Assembly: GCF_001262605.1 (NCBI RefSeq)
Contig: NZ_LGTC01000001.1
Coordinates: 3,051,001-3,115,000, forward strand
DNA: 64,000 nt
Reading direction: 5' to 3'
Source of the DNA: Pseudobacteroides cellulosolvens ATCC 35603 = DSM 2933
Lineage (GTDB): Bacteria; Bacillota; Clostridia; Acetivibrionales; DSM-2933
The position numbers and the translations under genes were made by a program. Each line of letters starts with the position of its first letter. Position 1 is the stretch's first letter. The notes beneath the pieces are model-generated. The model saw nothing but the letters and a program-made list of their open reading frames with translations, made no database searches and was not told where the DNA came from. Below, piece by piece: positions 56,906 through 64,000 of the stretch.

Positions 56906-57403
56906 TCATTCCTTATGGTTCGCCAAGTTAGGGTTCAAAATGGAGAATTTATAGACTTGATGTTCTTGCTTAAGTAGATTCACTTCCACCCATTGCTCCT
57001 TCTGCTGGGTATATTCATGTAAGAGAACATCATCTCCATTGGTAATCCTGACAAAATCAAACCTGTACTTATTACCGCCTCCGACCGCATACACACGTAT
57101 TATTGAATCATCCTTTTCAATCTTGTCTATTTCATCAATCAAACCGTACCAATTATTATAAACCGTTCCCACAAGTGATTCGGCATCATAATCCCAATGA
57201 TGTAATGGATGACATAGAAAATCTTCAGGAACATAGTCTATGGATTTGATTTTCCAACCTTCCGAAGGTGTATTTTCAGTTGTTATAAGCCCGTAATAAT
57301 AAGCAAAATATCCTGGCTGTGATTTATTATCGCCTTCTCCTTTATACGGCGGACCAGTTATAACTTCAATTTCTACCATAATATCCAGCCATATTTGACG
57401 CAT
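56906..57403 (-). pseudogene. C-terminal part of a split unknown gene
   Basis: 165 residues, starting in practice at MVEIEVITGPPYKGEGD (57379), with no ribosome-binding site before it. It is beta-rich with many aromatic residues (GYFAYYYGLITTE, FLCHPLHHWDYDAES). It overlaps the end of the next fragment upstream by 38 bp in another frame. The missing start and the overlap suggest one original gene that lost an internal segment. Confidence 0.5.
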
Positions 57404-57749
57404 CTTTCAGTATTGCATAGTAGGCTTGGATTACATCTTCTTGGGTCTGAAAGACAGTTTGAATTTGAGGTGTTTGTTCCGATTTATTAATAAAGTCCTT
57501 TGCAGCATATTTTAATCTAAATGCGGGCTGTTTGGACGGACGCTGGAATCGTTCGGAAATATCATCTTTATCATATACATTAAATGCAGTCTGTACTTCC
57601 TCTTGATTCCTATCATCTTTATGAACAAATCCTCCCATTACTGTCTGGACCTTTTTATTCTCAAGTACCATCCATATAGAAACAAAAACTATTGCAATTA
57701 TAAGAAGTCCAATTATAGGTATTCTAAACCGTTTTAGTGAAATAACCAT
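57366..57749 (-). pseudogene. N-terminal part of a split membrane-anchored unknown gene
   Basis: 127 residues from the ATG 57749 (GAGAGG site): a short cytoplasmic end, one TM helix (ISLKRFRIPIIGLLIIAIVF region), then a polar extracytoplasmic part ending QAYYAILKDASNMAGYYG before an early stop. Its continuation is probably the frame at 56906-57403. It is first in the three-frame operon that ends at 55771. Confidence 0.5.
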
Positions 57750-57903
57750 GTCACCAGCCTCTCTTCCTATCATAAATATATGAAATTATGAAGGGAAACA
57801 TCACAAGTGAAATATGCAATATAACCTATTAAAATATTTATTTGAAATCCTGATTTATCTTTGAATAAAATTGGATTCAATAAATAAAGAAGGGATTGAT
57901 TTG

Positions 57904-58143
57904 ATGAAATACACACAGGCATATAAAGATGAATGCTTTAGCGAGTTCTTAGAAGGAACAATTATCGCTATGGAAGTACTTCTTAAGTTGAAAAAGATAA
58001 CTACCGAACGTATAATTTCTATGCGGAAAGACCTTATACAAATGCTGAAAAAAAATGAAGTTAATACGGATGAAAAAATGGAAGTAATAAACAAAGCATT
58101 AAATAATGTACTTACAGAGAATGGTTATGACAAAATATTCTAA
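57904..58143 (+). CDS. Small helical protein, unknown
   Basis: 79 residues, mostly alpha-helical by pattern, beginning MKYTQAYKDECFSEFLEGT. The ATG at 57904 is preferred because AGAAGGGATTG lies upstream; the TTG at 57871 has no site. It ends in its own terminator. Nothing in it names a function. Confidence 0.6.
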   Translation: MKYTQAYKDECFSEFLEGTIIAMEVLLKLKKITTERIISMRKDLIQMLKKNEVNTDEKMEVINKALNNVLTENGYDKIF

Positions 58144-58157
58144 CCACTAACCACACG

Positions 58158-58184
58158 AAACAGGCTGAACCAAGCCTGTTTTTT
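58158..58184 (+). terminator. Hairpin terminator
   Basis: AAACAGGCT/AGCCTGTTT with a 6-nt loop and a TTTTTT exit, 15 bp past the small helical gene. Confidence 0.85.
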
Positions 58185-58383
58185 GTATGACTTTTTCTTA
58201 TTTAATATGTTTCGGTAGCCATTCTCTCCGGTTATGATACGGTGAATAGCCAATACCCAGGGGCTCATGTTATGGAGGAACGGTCATGTATATTCAGGAA
58301 TGAGGATTTAAGGGTTTATGATTAGGATTGAATAGATAAATGTGGATACTCCTTTATAGACTCTCTCTATTGATATTAAATAA

Positions 58384-58902
58384 TTATAAATTTACCAAAA
58401 AAGGAACATTAAATGATTTCATGCAAATCACAAGATAAACAAGTGCTATAATCCATGCAACTATGGGGTTCTTATTGTGCAGAGCAATCAATGGGAACTG
58501 GATAGTATTATGCAAGAGTGACCACCAAATATTCCATCCATTGTAATACTTTATTGTCTCTAAATTGAGGTTAATAAGTTCTAAAGCCATATAAATTCCT
58601 ATCCACATACTATTATATGCAATTTGATTTAATAATTTTTTAGGATAACGAGATAAGAATACTAATACAGTCGGAAAGAAACAACCAAATATTAATAGCA
58701 GTTCATCAAGTGGGGATATTAAAAAATTAGTTGGAAAATCCCACAAAGGCTTATCATTAAAAATAGCAACATAAATTAAATCAGCCATACCAACAAAGCA
58801 CATTGTAGGATAGTATTTCTTCCAATTCTTACAGTCTCCCCATTTATATGCAGTTACTAAAAATATAGAAACTGATATAATCCTTATCAAAATATAATTC
58901 AT
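58384..58902 (-). CDS. CBO0543-like membrane protein
   Basis: 172 residues with five or so TM helices. The N-terminus MNYILIRIISVSIFLVTAYK, the NWKKYYPTMCFVGMADLIY segment and the WDFPTNF motif resemble the clostridial CBO0543 family. Function unknown. The ATG at 58902 has a GAGGGGAAG site; the longer frame to 58941 is not supported. Confidence 0.6.
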   Translation of the reverse strand: MNYILIRIISVSIFLVTAYKWGDCKNWKKYYPTMCFVGMADLIYVAIFNDKPLWDFPTNFLISPLDELLLIFGCFFPTVLVFLSRYPKKLLNQIAYNSMWIGIYMALELINLNLETIKYYNGWNIWWSLLHNTIQFPLIALHNKNPIVAWIIALVYLVICMKSFNVPFLVNL

Positions 58903-58999
58903 TTTCTTCCCCTCAATATATTTTATCCATACATCTGTCAAACAAGTTTACTATCACAAAAATATAGTCTTTGCTTGTATAGACAAAATGTTAAATTGG

Positions 59000-59452
59000 T
59001 TAAGAGTGCTGCTCCATCACACGCTCTGCAAACAAATACCTTTTCTGCAATATGCCTACAGTCAATCCAAAAATAATTGCACCAATTAAGTGAGAATAGT
59101 AACCACTCATTGGTCTTATAGAAAATGTATTATCCTTAATAAGTACACCAAATATTATCTCAAATCCTAACCATGCAACTATACCGCTTACTGTTGATTT
59201 TATTAAAATATGTTCGTGTCCTACCCTTTTAAGTAAATAATAGAGTAAAATAGAAACTACAGAACCAACCATTCCCTGTACAACTAATCCCATTAACCAA
59301 GAAGGTTTATTTGCTGTAACAAATAGGCTGCTTAACTCGTAATCGCTATATTCGGCAAACCCCAATATTTTACAAATTTGTGTAACAATTTCGGCCATCA
59401 GTGTTGATAATGTACCAATTATACCTGCCATTAAAAATTTATCATTTTTCAT
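59000..59452 (-). CDS. Four-TM membrane protein, unknown
   Basis: 150 residues with about four TM segments (FLMAGIIGTLSTLMAEIV, GLVVQGMVGSVVSILLYYLL, STVSGIVAWLGFEIIFGVLI, SHLIGAIIFGLTVGILQ). A TAGGAG site lies 14 nt from the ATG at 59452, longer than ideal. I do not recognise the family. Confidence 0.6.
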   Translation of the reverse strand: MKNDKFLMAGIIGTLSTLMAEIVTQICKILGFAEYSDYELSSLFVTANKPSWLMGLVVQGMVGSVVSILLYYLLKRVGHEHILIKSTVSGIVAWLGFEIIFGVLIKDNTFSIRPMSGYYSHLIGAIIFGLTVGILQKRYLFAERVMEQHS

Positions 59453-59594
59453 TAAATATCAAATTTCTCCTAATTGCAAAAGATTTTGTCTATTTTATAT
59501 CATATAAATGATTTTTTAACTAAATTCTATAAATAGTTTTTTACTTTTTAACTTTTTAATACATAATCTACTTCACTTTAAAACTTCCATTAAC

Positions 59595-60008
59595 TTATTT
59601 CATGATAATATCAATTGTTATCTTCCATAGTGAATCTATTTTAATGAATTTTATATCAGTGCTCTTTTTATCTCTAAAATTTACATCTGATATTTGAGTT
59701 TTGTTAAGTCTGGAGAAAAGGGCAGTACCCATATAAGCACACGCTGTTGCCATCTCATCCATAATAGTGGTAGTAAACCTTTCTTTTAACTCATTTTTCA
59801 TGTATACACCTACCTCAATTAGTTGAGAATCTATATTCTTATATATGATTTCAAAATCTCCTGAAGCAATTATATTATCAACATCGGAATCTGAAAAAAC
59901 TACACCTTTTGGACCTTGGGGTTGAAAAAACATTTCATAAATCCTAATAATGTCTTTAATAAAAAGTCTTAACTCAAGTTCTGTTATTTCTGTCTCTACA
60001 AATCTCAT
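59595..60008 (-). CDS. Soluble protein, unknown
   Basis: 137 residues, no TM or signal peptide, beginning MRFVETEITELELRLFIKD. The ATG at 60008 follows AGAAGGATAG. It lies downstream of the truncated trpS and may be read from its T-box promoter. No motif recognised. Confidence 0.55.
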   Translation of the reverse strand: MRFVETEITELELRLFIKDIIRIYEMFFQPQGPKGVVFSDSDVDNIIASGDFEIIYKNIDSQLIEVGVYMKNELKERFTTTIMDEMATACAYMGTALFSRLNKTQISDVNFRDKKSTDIKFIKIDSLWKITIDIIMK

Positions 60009-60118
60009 TATCTATCCTTCTTTTCTTAATATTACTTAAGGGTCTTTTATAGGCATAGCCACAACAAGATATTTGAACATTTTGCTTAATAGCAGTATTT
60101 TGTCCAAAAACATAGTAA

Positions 60119-60823
60119 TTAATTAAAACAACCCAAAATATAGTTACCAGGGTCTGTAATAGCAGATTTTACTTTGTTGTTTATCTCTTCCTCTGGGTCA
60201 GAGAGGTAAATTGCATTATTTAGGCTTTTACCCATTTTAGCATTTCCATCAAGACCAATTAATCGTGGACAATCTCCTAACAATACTTCGGGTTCAATTA
60301 GAACAGGCTTATAAAGGGCATTAAACCGCTTTACAAGTTTTCGTGCAACTTCTATATGTGGAATCTGGTCTTCACCTACTGGTATTAAATTTGCTTTACA
60401 AAACGTTATATCTGCTGCCTGACTAACTGGATAGCCCAGAAACCAATATGATAAATCCTTATATCCATATTGTATGGCTTCTGTTTTAATTGTAGGGTTA
60501 TGTCTTAGCACATTAACCGTAATAAGCATTGAATAAAATATTGTCAATTCAGCAATTTGCGGTATTTGTGATTGCACAAAAAGTGTTGACACCTCTGGGT
60601 CAATGCCAACTGAAAGATTATCAAGAACAACATCATATACTGCCTTTTGTAATACTTCAGGTTTTTCAAAATGGGTTGTCAATGCTTGAATATCAGCAAT
60701 AGTAATAAATGTATCATACTCATATTGCAATTTTACTCTGTTTGCCAAACTCCCGACGTAGTGTCCAATATGGAGTCTGCCTGTTGGTCTTTCCCCAGTC
60801 AAAATTCTTTTTTTCTCGTTCAC
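60119..60823 (-). pseudogene. trpS: Tryptophanyl-tRNA synthetase, C-terminally truncated
   Basis: Class I synthetase, 234 residues instead of about 330. HIGH ([12 protein letters not shown]), the Trp pocket region and the KMSKS loop ([20 protein letters not shown]) are intact, but the frame ends at [13 protein letters not shown]. The anticodon-binding helical domain is missing, and no continuation is visible in any frame downstream. It starts at the GTG 60823 (TTGGAGTG site). A Trp T-box precedes it. It is probably inactive in tRNA charging, with another copy expected elsewhere. Confidence 0.85.
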
Positions 60824-60928
60824 AAAAATCACTCCAATTTAATTTATTTTTAATATTAATGCGTAAATAAGTGAACCACCACCAACCGTCTTCCATATCC
60901 CACCACCTCCTACAAAAATCAAGAAACT

Positions 60929-61180
60929 AAAAAACCTCTTATCCTGAAATAGGACAAGAGGTAATTCTCCTGCGGTACCACCTAAATTAGCAAAATGCTC
61001 GCTTAATTACATGTACAAACATACATGACGCTTTGATAACGGGTGCGTTTCCCGACAACTCCTACTATATTTCAGGTTGCACTCACAAGTCCATTCAATA
61101 CAAGCATCCATATCGCATTCCCACCTTTGGCGACTCTCTGTGATTTCAACCTGCATTTACTCTTCTTGCTCATCGTTTTT
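60929..61180 (-). promoter_or_regulatory. T-box riboswitch, tryptophan type
   Basis: On the minus strand the leader has the stem I AGAGAG/GGTGGGAATGCGAT region, the specifier UGG (Trp) in GAATGGACTTGTGAGTGC, the T-box core AGGTGGTACCGC (complement at 60971-60983) and the terminator CCTCTTGTCC/GGATAAGAGG with TTTTTT (60929-60961). Uncharged tRNA-Trp should allow readthrough into trpS. A TATAAT is present at 61190-61195; the -35 is poor. Confidence 0.92.
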
Positions 61181-61301
61181 ACTACTATAATTATATACTA
61201 AATCATTATCAGCATAAACACTCTCATAAAAGTTAATTCCATCGTCCCGCCTTAGTATTTCCTCAAATATAAAAACAAGAATTTATCTCCAACCTATAAT
61301 T

Positions 61302-62087
61302 TCAGTTAAGTTTTCTTATTTCCATATCCCTAATAATACCCAAGTTCCCTTTATACTCGATTCTACCATCTTTAATGAGTTCTAATATCCTCCAGAATAA
61401 AAAGATGTCAGATATAAAACTATCACACCTTCCAATACATTCTCCTACTGTTCTTATACATTTTGAAAACTGCTTATTTGTATAATACAATATCATTTCA
61501 TCATAATACGAAACCTCGACACTGACAATTTCCTTATTATTTACAACCCTCAAATCTGCGTTATCTTTCTGAAGTCTCACCCATAAATCCATTTGAGCAC
61601 AATACACTACTCTATCTATTTTCTGCCTCTTTCCAATAAACCACTCCAGCCTTTCGGGCATTATATCTCCCACACTGCTAAACTCAATAATAGTATTTCC
61701 TTCGTAGATTTTTCCAGATACATTGATTGTAAATACGTTTTCAATTTTTTCTTTAAGAAGAGATAACAAGTATAATAGTCCGCTCGTCTCTTTTCCGCTT
61801 TCTGCATACCAGATATAAATACTCTGGTCACTTATACTTGAAACTTCTTTATACAGATAGTCATAGTTATCTCTTATATCATCAATCATACAATGGTTAT
61901 TTGCAGAGAAAACCGTCCTGCACCAGTCAATCCGCTTGTTAACATTATCAAAATCATTAATTGGCCCATTAGCCAGGTCATCTAAAAGATGTATAACTTT
62001 TTTACCCTCGATAAGACCTTTTTTTATAGCATGTTTTATGGTTCCAGCCGCACTCTCACTAAAACAAATATGTATGATTTCCTTCAC
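61302..62087 (-). CDS. DUF1835-like protein
   Basis: 261 residues. The N-terminal half has the DUF1835 look (IIHICFSESAAGTIKHAIKK, DDLANGPINDFD), and the C-terminal part resembles DUF3658 (CIGRCDSFISDIFLFWRILELI). The activity of the family is not established. It starts at a GTG (62087) with a GGAGAG site. It is read toward the T-box of trpS. Confidence 0.75.
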   Translation of the reverse strand: MKEIIHICFSESAAGTIKHAIKKGLIEGKKVIHLLDDLANGPINDFDNVNKRIDWCRTVFSANNHCMIDDIRDNYDYLYKEVSSISDQSIYIWYAESGKETSGLLYLLSLLKEKIENVFTINVSGKIYEGNTIIEFSSVGDIMPERLEWFIGKRQKIDRVVYCAQMDLWVRLQKDNADLRVVNNKEIVSVEVSYYDEMILYYTNKQFSKCIRTVGECIGRCDSFISDIFLFWRILELIKDGRIEYKGNLGIIRDMEIRKLN

Positions 62088-62164
62088 AGTAATCTCTCCA
62101 TAAATTAATATTTCTTTTCAACACATATATTCATTAACAAATTTTCATATTGCCCCCGACACTT

Positions 62165-62281
62165 TTAGTATAAGTAAAGATGCTTAAATTTCATTTGTTT
62201 GCCGCCACACCATAAATACAAGTAAAACTTATCCCATACCTTACGATATTCTATATCATCAAGTTCAACCCAACTTTCCAT
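62165..62281 (-). pseudogene. 38-codon fragment resembling the start of DUF2716 proteins
   Basis: On the minus strand MESWVELDDIEYRKVWDKFY, followed by a divergent tail to a stop, with a TTAGAGGTG site. The W-x-x-L-D-x-x-E-Y...WDKFY pattern resembles the N-terminus of DUF2716 proteins, which are far longer, so this is likely a broken copy. Low certainty. Confidence 0.35.
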
Positions 62282-62304
62282 GTAACACCTCTAATAAATG
62301 CATT

Positions 62305-62418
62305 TCATAATTCAAACCCATTAACAGTAGAACCCTTAATATTGAAATTTGTAAGATATTTTATTACAGCATCTTTATCAATTACAAGAGCGTCATATTC
62401 AGTATACATAGCCATCAT
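62305..62418 (-). CDS. Possible 37-residue peptide gene
   Basis: An open frame MMAMYTEYDALVIDKDAVIK to a stop after VNGFEL, with only a weak GTGGGAT site. It lies 23 bp before the DUF2716-like fragment. It may be a small gene or a remnant. Confidence 0.3.
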   Translation of the reverse strand: MMAMYTEYDALVIDKDAVIKYLTNFNIKGSTVNGFEL

Positions 62419-62482
62419 AAATTATCCCACAAAAAGTTTCGAATTTGATAGTGCAGAATATGCAAATAGCTTTGGAAATTAT

Positions 62483-62818
62483 TTAGTATTCGCCGATAAT
62501 GTATTTATGCAATATTGTCCTAACACTATTGGCAAAATCATCTGCAGCACCCCAATCGAAATTAAAAAGCCACCCCTGGGAGCTTCCCGTTGCAATCGCC
62601 CTTACATCGGTAACTCCCTTAAGGTTATCAGCAATAACCACAAGAGCCACTCTGTTGCTTACTCGCATGAAATATTTCTCAAAAACCAGAGTTCCAATGA
62701 ATTGTCCATCACCCAAGTCATTTAATTCTTCATGCACCAAGTCAGCATTTTCGTTATCCCTAACCATGCTCAATACCTGTATGGGATCTATACTCACTTT
62801 AAAATTACATTTACCCAT
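62483..62818 (-). CDS. DUF6054-like protein
   Basis: 111 residues, beginning MGKCNFKVSIDPIQVLSMV. Features include FEKYFMRVSNRVALVVIADNL, TDVRAIATGSS and a near-terminal FDWGAADDFANSVRTIL, which resemble the DUF6054 family of Clostridia. Function unknown. The ATG at 62818 follows a GGGGGGAG site; the frame further upstream is not needed. Confidence 0.6.
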   Translation of the reverse strand: MGKCNFKVSIDPIQVLSMVRDNENADLVHEELNDLGDGQFIGTLVFEKYFMRVSNRVALVVIADNLKGVTDVRAIATGSSQGWLFNFDWGAADDFANSVRTILHKYIIGEY

Positions 62819-62901
62819 TGATGTTGCTCCCCCCCCTCTCTTATCATCCATATATACTATAATCGTTCAAAAAAATTTTCAACACAAACAATTTATATTC
62901 C

Positions 62902-64000
62902 CTAAAATTTAACTTTTACCCTTTCAAACTCCGGTACCTGAGGCAAAACTCCATCTTCAGGTCTGAAGAAAACCTCCAGGTGGTTGGTACTTGGTTCATA
63001 TACAATGATTTGTTGTGTCCTCACATTGTAAAGACACCCCTCTGCCTGTGTTCCTACAGTACTGCCGGTATAATATGAAGCAATCTCTTTTAATTCATCA
63101 AGTGTTACTTCATCGCCTTTTGACAATAACTGATTTTTCATACTATCCCACCTTAAGACATTACCTGTCTCAGATGAATGATTGTCATAGTTTCCTATAA
63201 GCATAAAGGAATTAACAACTCCCAATGAATTATCTATACCCCATTCAATCCCGTCATTCAAAGGTGAATTTTCTCTCCTGACATCCCGTAAACTATTAAC
63301 ATCTGTACTCATATTATTCTCCAAGACTCCAGCAGTTTTTGGGTCACATAGAAAAATCAGATGCCCTATGCTGTAAGCTCTTTTAGCTGCCTTTAAATAG
63401 TTGGCAACACCATCGATTGTTTTATAATTTTCCAGTGAATATCTTAAATCCATGGGATAAGAGTTCTTTGATTCGGAAGAATAAGGTTGTCCTGTTCTTG
63501 AATCCAATATAGCGGCAAACACCCTATCATTGTTAAACCCTGAAATAACGCCCATAAAACCTAAATATCCAATAGAACATATAGATTTTTTATCATTTTT
63601 AAAGGTTATTACTGCTTGTAATTTTGCTAATTGATTTTGCGAACCCTGATACCAATCCAGTATCCTTTCAGCTATAGTTTTTTTAGAAACGGATCTCTCT
63701 CCATATACCGCAAGGGCAGAACATTGAGTAGATCTTGCTACGTCTGGAAATAAATTCAACATATATATTTCCTGTAACGAGAGTTTTCCATCTCCACTAA
63801 CATCTTCAGCCTTACCTGAAAATATAGATGCCATGCCCTCTATTTCATTAATGTAATCAATTGGGATTTGAGTTTTAATATCATTGACTCTCTTAATGTA
63901 AAGTTGATATGTACTGTCAGAGCCTGAACATTCTGCTAAATAGGAATCAACTAATCTTTCATAATCGGGAACCGCCTTAAGAATTTTTCTTGCATATTCT
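62902..64000 (-). CDS. C45/acyltransferase-type Ntn-hydrolase, 5' end outside window
   Basis: The frame stays open to the right edge, so the gene is partial; an in-frame ATG at 63834 is internal. The visible 365 residues contain a candidate autocatalytic nucleophile Cys in STQCSALAVYG, then RILDWYQGS (Arg/Asp-Trp pair), a pattern of penicillin V acylase / C45 enzymes. Twenty-odd residues before it is a canonical 12-residue EF-hand loop DVSGDGKLSLQE. Others in the family act on acylated amines; no substrate is known here. Confidence is lower because the pro-region start is unseen. Confidence 0.68.
   Translation of the reverse strand, partial: EYARKILKAVPDYERLVDSYLAECSGSDSTYQLYIKRVNDIKTQIPIDYINEIEGMASIFSGKAEDVSGDGKLSLQEIYMLNLFPDVARSTQCSALAVYGERSVSKKTIAERILDWYQGSQNQLAKLQAVITFKNDKKSICSIGYLGFMGVISGFNNDRVFAAILDSRTGQPYSSESKNSYPMDLRYSLENYKTIDGVANYLKAAKRAYSIGHLIFLCDPKTAGVLENNMSTDVNSLRDVRRENSPLNDGIEWGIDNSLGVVNSFMLIGNYDNHSSETGNVLRWDSMKNQLLSKGDEVTLDELKEIASYYTGSTVGTQAEGCLYNVRTQQIIVYEPSTNHLEVFFRPEDGVLPQVPEFERVKVKF

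Noticed and set aside
60000..60118. A continuation of trpS in another frame
   Set aside because: None of the frames downstream of the stop resembles the TrpRS C-terminal domain, so a simple frameshift does not explain the truncation.
62342..62912. Two plus-strand frames opposite the DUF6054-like gene
   Set aside because: Shadows of the minus-strand gene; no ribosome-binding sites.

Overview
The window is AT-rich, has tightly packed genes with strong AGGAGG-type ribosome-binding sites, and carries sporulation genes (spoVG, spoVT, yabP, yabQ, an alpha/beta-type SASP), flagellar rod genes and a secreted protein ending in a dockerin-like module. This fits an endospore-forming, motile, anaerobic Firmicute. 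The dockerin-like module and the gene style point to the clostridial cellulolytic group (Acetivibrio/Clostridium thermocellum relatives). That placement is inference; no marker gene settles it.

Layout. (1) 64-4338, plus strand: a PhoB-type two-component pair, then a secreted protein with three chagasin-like (I42) repeats and a dockerin-like C-terminus. (2) 4517-19228, minus strand: a long block read from purR to tRNA-fMet (purR, spoVG, glmU, prs, pth, mfd, prsA-like, spoVT, mazG, hup, rqcP, yabP, yabQ, divIC, yabR, tRNA-Leu, tRNA-fMet). This closely matches the order known from the purR-to-yabR region of Bacillus. (3) 19652-25335: murC, fabZ, a sigma-D-type flagellar rod operon and a membrane metallophosphoesterase. 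(4) 25440-34533: a frameshifted sensor kinase, a frameshifted recD2 helicase, a J-domain protein paired with a GGDEF response regulator, two small unknown genes and a four-LysM secreted protein. (5) 34629-35121: a tRNA cluster (Asp, Phe, Gly, Cys in order of transcription) with a near-consensus promoter. (6) 35216-44760, minus: hslO, csp, an MGMT-like gene, a methyltransferase with a probable ATT start, a SASP gene, ctpA, an M23 peptidase, ftsX, ftsE, a PucR/CdaR-like regulator and a MalK/UgpC-type ATPase. (7) 44935-54131, plus: an arginine operon argC-argB-argD-carA-carB-argF plus a GNAT gene, behind a promoter overlapped by ArgR-box-like sites. (8) 54132-64000: an accessory region with decayed genes, a repeat array that looks like mobile-element ends, several unknown membrane or secreted proteins, a Trp T-box in front of a C-terminally truncated TrpRS, and at the right edge a C45-type Ntn-hydrolase that runs out of the window.

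Three intergenic repeat families stand out. All are palindromic and all occur more than once in this one window. Family A (about 100 bp, 3 copies) has covarying stems. Family B (about 51 bp, 2 copies plus one long variant) is a simple palindrome. Family C (about 147 bp, 2 inverted copies, in front of murC and in front of the metallophosphoesterase gene) forms two hairpins with strong sequence conservation. These are the best candidates for something undescribed.

Several conserved genes (carB, recD2, a four-helix-bundle gene) are broken by an apparent single missing base in a short homopolymer. Either the underlying sequence has indel errors, or the strain has recent frameshifts. This should be settled before calling these genes dead.
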